A stretch of DNA of 64,000 nucleotides. Source: Spirochaetaceae bacterium UBA5556 (lineage in GTDB: Bacteria > Spirochaetota > Spirochaetia > Treponematales > Rectinemataceae). This document shows positions 34,711-42,399 of this stretch, one piece after another. The translations under genes and the position numbers were made by a program. How positions within the stretch are numbered: position 1 is the stretch's first letter; each line of letters begins with the position of its first letter. Below the pieces are notes generated by a model that searched no databases, was not told where the DNA came from, and saw only the letters and a program-made list of their open reading frames with translations. The stretch lies in contig DIMW01000003.1 in assembly GCA_002425765.1 (NCBI GenBank), positions 84,840-148,839 of the forward strand, written 5' to 3'.

Positions 34711-35417
34711 AAGAGGCTCGGCGCGTCGAGGAAAAACTCGGCAAGTTGGGCTATACGATCGATGGAAAAGAATTTTCTGACAGAGAGCAACAGGTCCTCA
34801 CCAATCTTCTGAAACGCCTGGAGACGCTGCGAACGACGGATATGGCGGTGATTGTTTCACCGAGCCAGAACGAGATTCCCCGGATGAAAAAACTTGGTCT
34901 CGACATCGAGCCCCACCGCAGCCGCCGCTCGACGAGCGCTTCAAGGACCCGAACGATCCGCTCCGGCTCGTGTTTGTGTGCGCCATGTGGCTCACTGGTT
35001 TCGATGCGCCGAGCTGTTCCACGATTTATCTCGATAAACCGATGCGAAACCATACGCTCATGCAGAGCATCGCGCGGGCCAATCGCGTTTTTCCCGGCAA
35101 ACAGTCCGGTCTTATCGTGGACTACGCCAATGTATTCGCCTCGCTGGAAAAGGCGCTGGCCATCTACGGCGCAGGCACGAACGGCAAAAGTCCCGTCAGG
35201 GACAAACAAGAACTTGTCGATGAGTTGCGGAAGGCCGTTGAAGACGCGCTGGCATTCTGTGCGAGCCATCGGGTTCCACTTGAAGATATCGAGAAGTCGC
35301 CTCCAAACAGCATGGCGCGGCTCCCCAGTTCATGGAAGACGGCATTAACGCTCTTATTTCACCGGATATCGTGCGTCAGGAATTTTTTACTCATCATTTT
35401 TGTTATTTTATAACTTG
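34690..35417 (+). pseudogene. Decayed type I restriction enzyme HsdR remnant with two frameshifts
   Basis: The helicase/C-terminal region of an HsdR restriction subunit can be read only by changing frame twice. The first part contains TDMAVIVSPSQNEIPRMKKLG and LDIEPHR. After a shift near 34916 it continues LDERFKDPNDPLRLVFVC, MWLTGFDAPSCSTIYLDKP and QSIARANRVFPGK. After a second shift near 35315 it ends FMEDGINALISPDIVRQEFF. The N-terminal nuclease and first helicase lobe are absent, and no hsdM or hsdS is nearby. The gene is dead. Its end touches the mazEF promoter. Confidence 0.85.
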
Positions 35418-35447
35418 ACATCACGAATATACAAAGTATAAACTTTG
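35415..35447 (+). promoter_or_regulatory. mazEF promoter with palindromic operator on the -10
   Basis: TTGACA at 35415-35420, a 16-nt spacer and TATAAA at 35437-35442. The perfect inverted repeat CAAAGT-ATAA-ACTTTG (35432-35447) covers the -10 box and is a likely autoregulation site for the MazE-MazF complex. Confidence 0.65.
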
Positions 35448-35462
35448 AATATGGAGAATGTT

Positions 35463-35696
35463 ATGAAAGCCATTGTTCAGAAGTGGGGCAACAGCCTCGG
35501 AATCCGGATACCTGCTGTGTACGCAAAAGAGTTGGATCTCAAGAATGGCGTGTTTGTTGATATTGTCAAAGATAGTGGGAAAATTATCATTCTTCCACCG
35601 AAGCCGACACTCGAAGGCCTTCTCTCTAAAGTCGCCAAAGAAAATATGCAGGACTATATTGATTCTGGTTCGCCGGTGGGAGAAGAGGCATGGTAG
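35463..35696 (+). CDS. mazE: MazE-type antitoxin (AbrB fold)
   Basis: A 77-residue swapped-hairpin AbrB/MazE DNA-binding protein: MKAIVQKWGNSLGIRIPAVY is a textbook MazE start, and the C-terminal DYIDSGSPVGEEAW is the toxin-binding tail. ATG 35463 is preceded by GGAG at 6 nt; ATG 35451 would nearly coincide with the transcript start. It overlaps mazF by 7 nt. It neutralises MazF and represses the shared promoter. Confidence 0.92.
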   Translation: MKAIVQKWGNSLGIRIPAVYAKELDLKNGVFVDIVKDSGKIIILPPKPTLEGLLSKVAKENMQDYIDSGSPVGEEAW

Positions 35697-36031
35697 GGAA
35701 TAAGGGATATGTGCCTGAGCGTGGGGATATCGTGTGGCTCGATTTCAATCCGCAGACGGGGCATGAACAACGGGGAAGGCGGCCAGCCTTAACGTTGTCC
35801 TTCAGGGCGTATAATGAAAAAATAGGGCTGGGGCTTTTTTGTCCGATCACGAGCAAAGTAAAGGGCTATCCCTTTGAGGTCGAGATAACGTCGGGTGTGA
35901 TTCAGGGAGCCGTATTGAGCGATCAAATAAAGAGCCTCGATTGGATGGAGAGAAATATAGAGTTCATAGAGAAGATCGATAGTGCTAAGCTCCAGGAAAT
36001 CATTGAGAAGATTGAAGTGATACTAAAGTAG
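35690..36031 (+). CDS. mazF: MazF-type mRNA interferase toxin
   Basis: A 113-residue toxin of the MazF/PemK family that cleaves single-stranded mRNA at short sequences. The motif RGDIVWLDFNPQTGHEQRGRRPALTLS, the conserved CPITSK segment and the GAVLSDQIKSLDW strand are all present. Length and motifs indicate a complete toxin. The start lies inside mazE. Confidence 0.94.
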   Translation: MVGNKGYVPERGDIVWLDFNPQTGHEQRGRRPALTLSFRAYNEKIGLGLFCPITSKVKGYPFEVEITSGVIQGAVLSDQIKSLDWMERNIEFIEKIDSAKLQEIIEKIEVILK

Positions 36032-36275
36032 CTTTTTACTTTCATTGAGAGGAAAACATTATTCCCGAGCTTTTCCGCATGGGTAGTTTTAAAAGGACGA
36101 ATGGGCCGCTCGTGTAGTGCCGCGGCACAATCCTGCTTCAAAAATGGCTTGCGGACCTCTAGTTTTATTCTAATAGAATGTATTGTATTTCATACAGATC
36201 GCGTTCGCCTGTGGCGATTTCATGGCGAGTCGCCCCTCTGTCAATCCGTTGAAACAGACATTAATACTGAAATAA

Positions 36276-36304
36276 TTGACATATTTCATTAAATAGCCTA
36301 ATTT
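36276..36304 (+). promoter_or_regulatory. Promoter of the AbiEi-like gene
   Basis: TTGACA at 36276-36281, 17-nt spacer, TAATTT at 36299-36304. The start point would be about 36311, only 2-4 nt before the ATG at 36314, so the mRNA is essentially leaderless. The preceding 240 bp from the mazF stop hold nothing I recognise. Confidence 0.6.
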
Positions 36305-36313
36305 CAACGAACA

Positions 36314-37414
36314 ATGAAACAGGCTGAAAAATTGAAATTGCGCGATCTCGAGGACAAGACGCTCTTCGCGCTGAAAGAGCTGTGTTCGTCCGTGCCCTTC
36401 CTCACCCTGCGGTCCTGGCGCCAGGAAAAGACATCGGGCGGGTACCGGCCGGACATTGTGCTCGCTATGAATGTCGGCGACCGGCATTGGGAGTGGCTCG
36501 TGGAGTGCAGTCTGAACGGCCAGCCCAGGGAGCTCCGCGGTGCCATTCCGCTGATGAAGAGCGCGCTCGCGGAGCCGGGCGGGAGGAACAGGTATGCCCT
36601 TTTCGCCGCTCCCTTTCTTTCCGAGGAGTCCCGGAGGCTCTGCGCGGAGGCGGGGCTTGGCTATGTGGATCTGGCCGGCAACGTGCACGTGAGTTTTGAT
36701 CAGGTCTACATCGATGTGAAGGCTCAGGACAATCCTTTCAAAGAAAAGCGAGGCCTGCGCTCTCTTTTTGCCGCGAAGGCGGGCAGAGTTCTGCGTGTGC
36801 TGCTGACGCCACCACTGCGTTCATGGAAGGTGAAAGATCTGGAGCTCGCGTCGGGCGTGAGCCTCGGCCAGGTGAGCAATGTCCGCAAGCTCCTCATGGA
36901 TCGGGAATGGGCAGAAGTGTCGCGGGATGGCATTTACATCAAAAAACCTGAGGCGCTGCTGCGTGCCTGGCGCGAATCCTATGAAGGGGGATATCTGTTG
37001 GAAGAGACTTTCTCTACGACGATAAGCGGGGAAGCGTTTGACGCCGCGTTCCGGAAGGCGCTGGAGGAGTCGTCAGGCGGGGCTCACCTGGTGCTGGCTT
37101 CCTATTCCGCGGCCCGTTTGTACATTCCCTATGTCCATCAGGGGGCGCTCTATGTGTACGCGGACGCGGTGGGGAAGGAAATTTTGAAGCGGAATCTCGG
37201 CCTGAAGCCGATGGCGGCTGGCGGCAATATCGTGGTGTTCGAACCTCGGGAAGATGATGTGTTTACCGGCAGGGTGGAAGTCGTGCCGGGCATCTGGTGC
37301 GCGGGGCTGGTTCAGACCTGGCTCGATCTCGGTGTCGCCGGCGAACACGGCCTCGAGGCTGCGGACTTGCTGCTTCAACAGAAGTTGTTGCCCGCGTGGA
37401 AGAAACTTGAGTGA
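36314..37414 (+). CDS. AbiEi-like type IV antitoxin/HTH protein with nuclease-like N-terminal domain
   Basis: A 366-residue cytoplasmic protein. The N-terminal half has a PD-(D/E)xK-like pattern: P46-D47 in YRPDIVLAM, then E64 in LVECSLNG, with GLGYVDLAGNVHVSF after it. A winged helix follows at about 165-215 (VLRVLLTPPLRSWKVKDLELASGVSLGQVSNV). The C-terminal half resembles the AbiEi/COG4861 regulator region (AARLYIPYVHQGALYVYAD, WCAGLVQTWLDL). Proteins of this kind are annotated as type IV antitoxins, but no AbiEii-like nucleotidyltransferase toxin follows, so it is either solo or acts differently. It lies in the defence block. There is no ribosome-binding site. Confidence 0.62.
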   Translation: MKQAEKLKLRDLEDKTLFALKELCSSVPFLTLRSWRQEKTSGGYRPDIVLAMNVGDRHWEWLVECSLNGQPRELRGAIPLMKSALAEPGGRNRYALFAAPFLSEESRRLCAEAGLGYVDLAGNVHVSFDQVYIDVKAQDNPFKEKRGLRSLFAAKAGRVLRVLLTPPLRSWKVKDLELASGVSLGQVSNVRKLLMDREWAEVSRDGIYIKKPEALLRAWRESYEGGYLLEETFSTTISGEAFDAAFRKALEESSGGAHLVLASYSAARLYIPYVHQGALYVYADAVGKEILKRNLGLKPMAAGGNIVVFEPREDDVFTGRVEVVPGIWCAGLVQTWLDLGVAGEHGLEAADLLLQQKLLPAWKKLE

Positions 37415-37705
37415 TGTTCGGCCCCAACACGTCCCGCGCCTGACGTCACCAGCGAGACGGTTATGCCTGATTCAGAAACCAGGGCTAGACAATGGGGGGC
37501 CTGTGTGGTTTTTGCTTATTATTTCTATGACAGGAATATTTTCTATAACATCTTCCTGTAAAAAGAATATGTTATCAAAAATATTTCTGGCGCCAACGCG
37601 ATTCCATTGTGGATACTGGGAATGATGTACTGAGTTTTTTATAAAAACAAGTTGACACCACTTCACGATTCTCGCATTTTGCACCTTTTCTGCGGAAAAT
37701 TGCAG

Positions 37706-37732
37706 AAAATCCGCAGCATAGTTGCGGATTTT
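37706..37732. terminator. Terminator-like hairpin, part of an alternative-structure pair
   Basis: AAAATCCGCA at 37706-37715 pairs perfectly with TGCGGATTTT at 37723-37732 around GCATAGT, reading as a bidirectional A/T-flanked terminator. CTGCGGA at 37690-37696 can instead pair with TCCGCAG at 37710-37716, which would disrupt it. Confidence 0.45.
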
Positions 37733-37784
37733 ATAAAAGTGAATTCTGTTGAAGGTTTATGGCAATCTTTGAGAGCCTGACTGG

Positions 37785-37890
37785 AAAGGCATGTCTTCCT
37801 TTTCAAATTTGAATTTACCGCCACGCCCTCTTCCTGGCTCATGCCCGTGTGCCGACACCATTGCATCGCATCCGCGGCGGGGTATAGTGG
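37785..37890 (-). pseudogene. Remnant of an excisionase/MerR-type HTH domain, frameshifted
   Basis: Read on the minus strand with one frame change near 37838, the sequence gives AADAMQWCRHTG then HEPGRGRGGKFKFEKEDM. It resembles the second half of HTH_17/excisionase domains, whose consensus is about WIRSG..P..K.GG.WRF...D. The first helix is not clearly preserved. It could be a coincidence of translation, so confidence is low. Confidence 0.3.
37861..37888 (+). promoter_or_regulatory. Promoter of the UDG-like gene
   Basis: TTGCAT at 37861-37866, 16-nt spacer, TATAGT at 37883-37888. This gives a leader of about 65 nt before the ATG at 37960, which has GGAGG upstream. Confidence 0.45.
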
Positions 37891-37959
37891 AGTTAAGCGG
37901 ATTCTCTCTGCGCGCACATGTTGTCCCCACCGTAATTCGCAGGTCCATGGAGGTTCCCT

Positions 37960-39510
37960 ATGAATGATAAAGATTTGAATTCCGGTCTGTCGGTAGAAGT
38001 GCAGCTGGCGTGGGAAGTGATGACATGCAAGGCTATGCGGGAGACTTATGATGAACAGACTCATCCCTGTCGGTATTTCAACCAGCACTTCGGGCCTTGG
38101 CTTACCTATGACTGGGCTCATGAAAGAAGCAGGAAGGCAATCAAGCCCGGTGAAATAAAGAAAATAAAGGCGCGGACGAACGGAAACCGTTTTACGGTGC
38201 CGGCGATCGCGGGAGGCTGCAGGAAAGCTCCCATCATGACCATCGGCATAAATCCCAATATGCCTTCGTGGCAGCTCAGCGAGGAAGGGACCCGGTGGTG
38301 TTATCCGTATTTCGACGATATCGCCGAGTACGCGACGTATTATCGTTATCAGACCATTTTTCAGGAACAATATGGTATCGATTTTCTGAAACAGTTCATT
38401 GTCCCCGATTCCTCCGTCATCGCCGCCGAAGACGGAACCGTGAACTATGTTGTCTACGACGATGCGCAGGAAAATATAAGAATTCGCTTAAGCTATGATG
38501 AAGACGAGATCGTCATACCCCGAGGTTCCGCCGTTCTGTGCGGCAGGGGCCAGACTTTTAGAAAAGGGGATATTGTCGCGGGTCGGATCGCCTTGCCGGT
38601 CGGCGTGCAGACCGAGGTAGAAAAGAAGACTGTCGGGTATTATCAGTTGTTTGAAAAGATACTCGATATCGCGGAGAGTAAGCTTAAAGGCGCGGGACTG
38701 ATCCCGCCGGAGACAGATCTCCATGCGGGCGAGGATGTGCTGTTGGGAGACATGGTCGCCTGCGCCTCTCCCGGCTGGACCGCGAAATCCGGGGGAGTTC
38801 CCGAGGAAGAGAGGGGCAGAATCTCTTCGGTATGCTGCGCGGAGAGAGGGTGGCTGGCCCTGCAGTTCCAGCAGACAAAACCCAGGATCGTCGTCTTTTC
38901 AGGGACGTCGGCCTTCGGCATGTTCAAAAAGGCATTCCAGGGACTCAGCTTCTCTCCCGAGCTTCCGGACGATCTTTCTGGCCCGTACGCGTGGTTGAGG
39001 TTTACCCTGCAGAATCACGTCATGATGTCAGTCGATCCCTCGGAATTCAAAACACGTATTATCGTCGCGCCGCATTTCTCCTATTCCGTCAATTTTACCA
39101 GCTGTTACGCGTTTTCTCTCGATGAGTGGAAGGCCTTCCAGGAGAAATGGCCGGAAGCCGCCGCGCTGTTGGGTGGCAAACCGGACGGCGGGCAGGTGCT
39201 GATAGCGCTCGACAATATTCACGCAAATAAAGAGGACATGAAAGACGCCTGGGACTATTTACGGAAGATGCTCATAGAGCCATACGACATGATCGCTTCG
39301 ATTATCGTCGAAGAATTTGAAAAAGGGACAATCAGGTTCGACAGCCAAAACAAGCATTTCGAGCGGACGGAAGGCCCCTGTCGTTTTTGCAGCAATCATC
39401 TTTTTACGATAGCGGAACGATGTCCGTACGGGAAAGATTCGGTACGCGACACCATCGCGTATCAAAAGCGTATCTATAAAAACGCGGCCAATATGTCTGG
39501 GCAGAGTTGA
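37960..39510 (+). CDS. Unrecognised protein with uracil-DNA glycosylase-like features and cysteine clusters
   Basis: A 516-residue cytoplasmic protein I cannot assign firmly. Residues 91-103 (PIMTIGINPNMPS) resemble motif A of the uracil-DNA glycosylase superfamily. LVACASPGW-type C268 and SVCCAER C292/C293 flank a segment like the iron-sulfur region of family 4/5 glycosylases. KPRIVVFSGTSAFGMF (308-322) matches the usual strand-helix that precedes the second half of that fold. A C-terminal CRFC...C (C474, C477, C488) could add a metal site. A large insert (about 140-230) is rich in beta strands. The protein is about twice the usual glycosylase length. Start ATG follows GGAGG. It seems monocistronic, next to the defence block. 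Confidence 0.5.
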   Translation: MNDKDLNSGLSVEVQLAWEVMTCKAMRETYDEQTHPCRYFNQHFGPWLTYDWAHERSRKAIKPGEIKKIKARTNGNRFTVPAIAGGCRKAPIMTIGINPNMPSWQLSEEGTRWCYPYFDDIAEYATYYRYQTIFQEQYGIDFLKQFIVPDSSVIAAEDGTVNYVVYDDAQENIRIRLSYDEDEIVIPRGSAVLCGRGQTFRKGDIVAGRIALPVGVQTEVEKKTVGYYQLFEKILDIAESKLKGAGLIPPETDLHAGEDVLLGDMVACASPGWTAKSGGVPEEERGRISSVCCAERGWLALQFQQTKPRIVVFSGTSAFGMFKKAFQGLSFSPELPDDLSGPYAWLRFTLQNHVMMSVDPSEFKTRIIVAPHFSYSVNFTSCYAFSLDEWKAFQEKWPEAAALLGGKPDGGQVLIALDNIHANKEDMKDAWDYLRKMLIEPYDMIASIIVEEFEKGTIRFDSQNKHFERTEGPCRFCSNHLFTIAERCPYGKDSVRDTIAYQKRIYKNAANMSGQS

Positions 39511-39615
39511 GAAAGGGATTAAATTCGTCGCCAGCCATACCCGGGCGGTCCGGGTAGTCACCCTCATGCTATACTGATGATCAGGTTTGCAGGCTGATCA
39601 TTCGCGGAGGTCCCC

Positions 39616-40362
39616 ATGAGAAGTCGGACTAAGTTCTGGACAATATTTGCCGTAGTCGTCGTCATTCTTCTGGCCCTCGTGTGCCTCGTCGTCTGGTATC
39701 CGGCGGGGAAAAAGGAAAGTCCTCCTGCGGGCTATACGCCTCTCCGGGACGACGATCTGGCGGCCCGCTACCGGCCCGTCTTCGACTGCCCCACGGAATT
39801 CGGGCCGATCCTCGCGGTGTATTACCGTGCCGCGCGGGACGAGGCGGGAATTGTCCACATCGCGTATCATCCCCTGTGGGCGAAGGAATGGAATTCGACA
39901 AAAGCCTTCGGGCCTTTCCTCAGCAGGTGTCTATACACGGGAGGGCTGTCGCTGCAGCGCCTCATGTACGGTCCCGGTGATATCGAGTCGGTAGGCCTCG
40001 CGGTAGACCCGACGAGCGGTAAAATCACGGAAGTAGACTACGAGACCGCCGCCGACTACGATCCCGCGAGCTTCAGCGTGAAACATCAGGCTCTGTCGCT
40101 GAAGGGGAATTTTGACCCGCCGCTTCATTTTCAGGTGATAAGCTGGAACCACCTTTTCAGGCTCGAGGAGAATACCGCCGCGTCCGGCGACGGGGCCCGC
40201 TCCGGCGCGGCCGCATCTGCCGAGGCCGCTTCGGGCGAAGCCGCGCCGCTTTTCTATTTTACTCCGGAGCTCTGGGCGAAATACGCCATATGGAAGAACC
40301 CGGAGACCATCCTGCGCAAGGACAGGGCTCATTTCATATGGGAGCGCGGGGTGGCTCCATGA
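39616..40362 (+). CDS. Hypothetical membrane-anchored protein
   Basis: A 248-residue protein with one N-terminal membrane helix (about residues 8-28, FWTIFAVVVVILLALVCLVVW) and a presumably extracytoplasmic domain. The sequence YRPVFDCPTEFGPILAVYYRAARDEAGIVHIAYHPLW suggests a beta-rich fold. I do not recognise the family. A low-complexity Ala/Ser/Glu run (about 190-208) precedes the end. The ATG follows GGAGGTCCCC and a GATCAG/CTGATC inverted repeat lies in the leader. Its 3' end overlaps the convergent DUF72 gene by 29 nt. Confidence 0.72.
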   Translation: MRSRTKFWTIFAVVVVILLALVCLVVWYPAGKKESPPAGYTPLRDDDLAARYRPVFDCPTEFGPILAVYYRAARDEAGIVHIAYHPLWAKEWNSTKAFGPFLSRCLYTGGLSLQRLMYGPGDIESVGLAVDPTSGKITEVDYETAADYDPASFSVKHQALSLKGNFDPPLHFQVISWNHLFRLEENTAASGDGARSGAAASAEAASGEAAPLFYFTPELWAKYAIWKNPETILRKDRAHFIWERGVAP

Positions 40363-41095
40363 GCCTTTTGAGGCTGAGGGCGTTGTTCGGGGCGTAGGCC
40401 ATGCAGCTGTTGTCGAAATAGATATAGGCATCTGTGTCGAGCGCCGCGACGCGGGCGGCACAGCTTTCGAGTTGCGCGTCGGAATATGAGGAGGCATAGA
40501 GCGTCGTGGGACCGTGCGGGCGAATGTAGGCGAAGTCCGACGTGACGGCTTTCCTGTAGGGATAACGGCCTCCCGTGTCGGAAATGCAGAAGCCGAGGCC
40601 GAGCGCGCGGAGGCATTCGAGCGCTTCGTCCCGCATCCAGCTCGCGTGCCTCGGCTCTATGGCACAGCGCGAGTCCGCCGGAAGGTCGGCGCTCGACTGG
40701 GCGCTTCGCAGGGCGGCGACGAATTCCTCCAGCACCGTCCTGTCGAAGGCGAGGGACGGAGGAAACTGGAAAAGCATGGGCCCCAGCTTGTCGCCCAGGA
40801 GTCTCACGGTCCCGAAGAAGCGTTTGAGCGGCTCCTCCGCATCGTGGAGTCGCTTGACGTGGGTGATGAAGTGATGGGCCTTCACCGCCCAGCAGAAACC
40901 GGCCGGCGTCACCTCCCTCCATTTTCTGTAAGTGGATTCTTTCATTTCGTGGTAGAAGGTGGCGTTGACTTCGATGGTTCGAAAATTGCGGACATAGTAT
41001 TCGAGCCAGTTCGCCCTGGGCAGAGTCTCTGGATAGAAAGGGCCTTTCCAGTCTTCATAATTCCAGCCCGACGTACCGACGAGCACCTTGTGCAT
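40334..41095 (-). CDS. DUF72 (YecE-like) family protein
   Basis: A 253-residue TIM-barrel-like protein of the DUF72 family. MHKVLVGTSGWNYEDWKGPFYP, RNFRTIEVNATFYHE, FCWAVKAHHFITHVKRL and YIYFDNSCMAYAPNNAL are the family landmarks. The biochemical role is not established. ATG 41095 has AGAAGG upstream; a GTG at 41110 is also possible. It is divergent from the radical SAM gene. Confidence 0.93.
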   Translation of the reverse strand: MHKVLVGTSGWNYEDWKGPFYPETLPRANWLEYYVRNFRTIEVNATFYHEMKESTYRKWREVTPAGFCWAVKAHHFITHVKRLHDAEEPLKRFFGTVRLLGDKLGPMLFQFPPSLAFDRTVLEEFVAALRSAQSSADLPADSRCAIEPRHASWMRDEALECLRALGLGFCISDTGGRYPYRKAVTSDFAYIRPHGPTTLYASSYSDAQLESCAARVAALDTDAYIYFDNSCMAYAPNNALSLKRLMEPPRAPI

Positions 41096-41295
41096 GCTGG
41101 GCCTTCTCACTTGCCATTACAGTCATATGTCCCGGCAGAATCAAGGCCTCCGCGGCGGAGACGCGAATTTAATGAAATTATAACCATTCAATGTCGGATC
41201 GTCGTATCTTTTTGTCCTCTTTTTTTATATTTTATAGGTTCGTTATATTTGGTTGGCCAGAAGTCCGCACCGGCGCGTGGAGGGGAAGAGTTGCG

Positions 41296-42399
41296 ATGAG
41301 CGTTGAGCCAAGGGATCTGTTCGATATTCGCATTTCGGATTTCTTCGAGGCGGCGAAGTCGGGTACGGCGGGAAGACTGCGTCCCGGACGTCTTGCCGAG
41401 GCCGTTCTCTTCCAGCGCAGGCAGGCGAAGCGCAGAAAGGCGGCCGAGCGGCGAGGCCTCGTGGTGCCGCCTATTCTCATCGCCAGCCTGACGAGGCGCT
41501 GCAATCTGAATTGCGCCGGCTGCTATTCCCGCGCGCTGCGGCCCTCCGGCCCGGAGGAGACTGTCTCCGAGCTCTCCGACGATCGTTTCATGGCCCTCTT
41601 TGAGCAGGCGGTGGAGCTTGGCGTAGGTTCCATTTTTCTCGCGGGCGACGAGCCACTGCTGCGGCGCGGCCTCGTCGAGCGCGCGGCGAGGTTCAAAGGG
41701 ATGCTTCTGCCGCTCTTTACGAACGGCACGCTGATCGACGACGGGATTATCGACCTCGCGGCCGAGGGCTCGATCGTGCCCATACTCAGCATCGAGGGAG
41801 AGGAGACGCAGACGGACGGGCGGCGCGGCCCCGGTATCCACGCCGCCGCTCTTGGCCGGATGAAAGAGATGGGCCGGCGGCGGATCATGTTCGGAGCTTC
41901 CCTGACCATAACCTCGGAGAACGCCGACACCGCTCTCGACCCAGAATTCCTCGGGAGCCTCGGCGGGTTGGGCATTTCTGTTCTCTTCATGGTGGAGTAC
42001 GTGCCGGTTTCCGAGGGCACCGACAGCCTCATCGTCGGCGATGACCAGAGGGCTCGCCTCAACGAGACCGGGCGCTTCGCGAGCTTGCCCTTCCCCGTCA
42101 TCGTCCTGCCGGGGGACGAAGAGGCGTACGGCGGTTGTCTGGCCGCGGGCAGAGGCTTCATTCACCTTTCGCCCGAGGGAAGGATAGAGGCCTGTCCTTT
42201 CGCCCCATTCTCCGACATGAGCGCCGCGGAACACTCTTTCGAAGAGACCCTGTCTTCGCCGATGCTCGCCGCCATCAGGGAGAGGCACGGTGAGCTGACC
42301 GAGACGAAGGGAGGCTGCGCGCTGTGGAACCAGGGTGGATGGATCGCGTCGCTGGGGCTCTGCACGGGAGCGCGGCCCGATCTCAGGGTATCGAACTGA
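41296..42399 (+). CDS. Radical SAM protein with partial SPASM-like C-terminus
   Basis: A 367-residue radical SAM enzyme. ATG 41296 follows GGAGGGG; the longer upstream frame lacks a site. C69, C73 and C76 (TRRCNLNCAGC) bind the catalytic [4Fe-4S] cluster. SIFLAGDEPLLRRGLVERAA replaces the usual GGEP with GDEP. The C-terminal GGCLAAGRGFIHLSPEGRIEACPF and GGCALW contribute cysteines for an auxiliary cluster, as in SPASM proteins that modify peptides or sugars. No precursor peptide or carrier gene is adjacent: DUF72 is divergent and a glycosidase is convergent with a 17-nt overlap. Substrate unknown. Confidence 0.85.
   Translation: MSVEPRDLFDIRISDFFEAAKSGTAGRLRPGRLAEAVLFQRRQAKRRKAAERRGLVVPPILIASLTRRCNLNCAGCYSRALRPSGPEETVSELSDDRFMALFEQAVELGVGSIFLAGDEPLLRRGLVERAARFKGMLLPLFTNGTLIDDGIIDLAAEGSIVPILSIEGEETQTDGRRGPGIHAAALGRMKEMGRRRIMFGASLTITSENADTALDPEFLGSLGGLGISVLFMVEYVPVSEGTDSLIVGDDQRARLNETGRFASLPFPVIVLPGDEEAYGGCLAAGRGFIHLSPEGRIEACPFAPFSDMSAAEHSFEETLSSPMLAAIRERHGELTETKGGCALWNQGGWIASLGLCTGARPDLRVSN

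Larger units (their letters stand above)
37415..37960. other. 545-bp intergenic stretch with hairpins and a broken HTH gene
   Basis: Between the AbiEi-like gene and the UDG-like gene I see the alternative hairpins at 37690-37732, the remains of an excisionase-type helix-turn-helix on the minus strand, and a promoter at 37861-37888. Nothing else is recognisable. Confidence 0.5.

Noticed and set aside
37663..38370. 235-codon minus-strand frame
   Set aside because: Mostly antisense to the UDG-like gene's 5' end. Only a short stretch resembles an HTH domain, listed separately.
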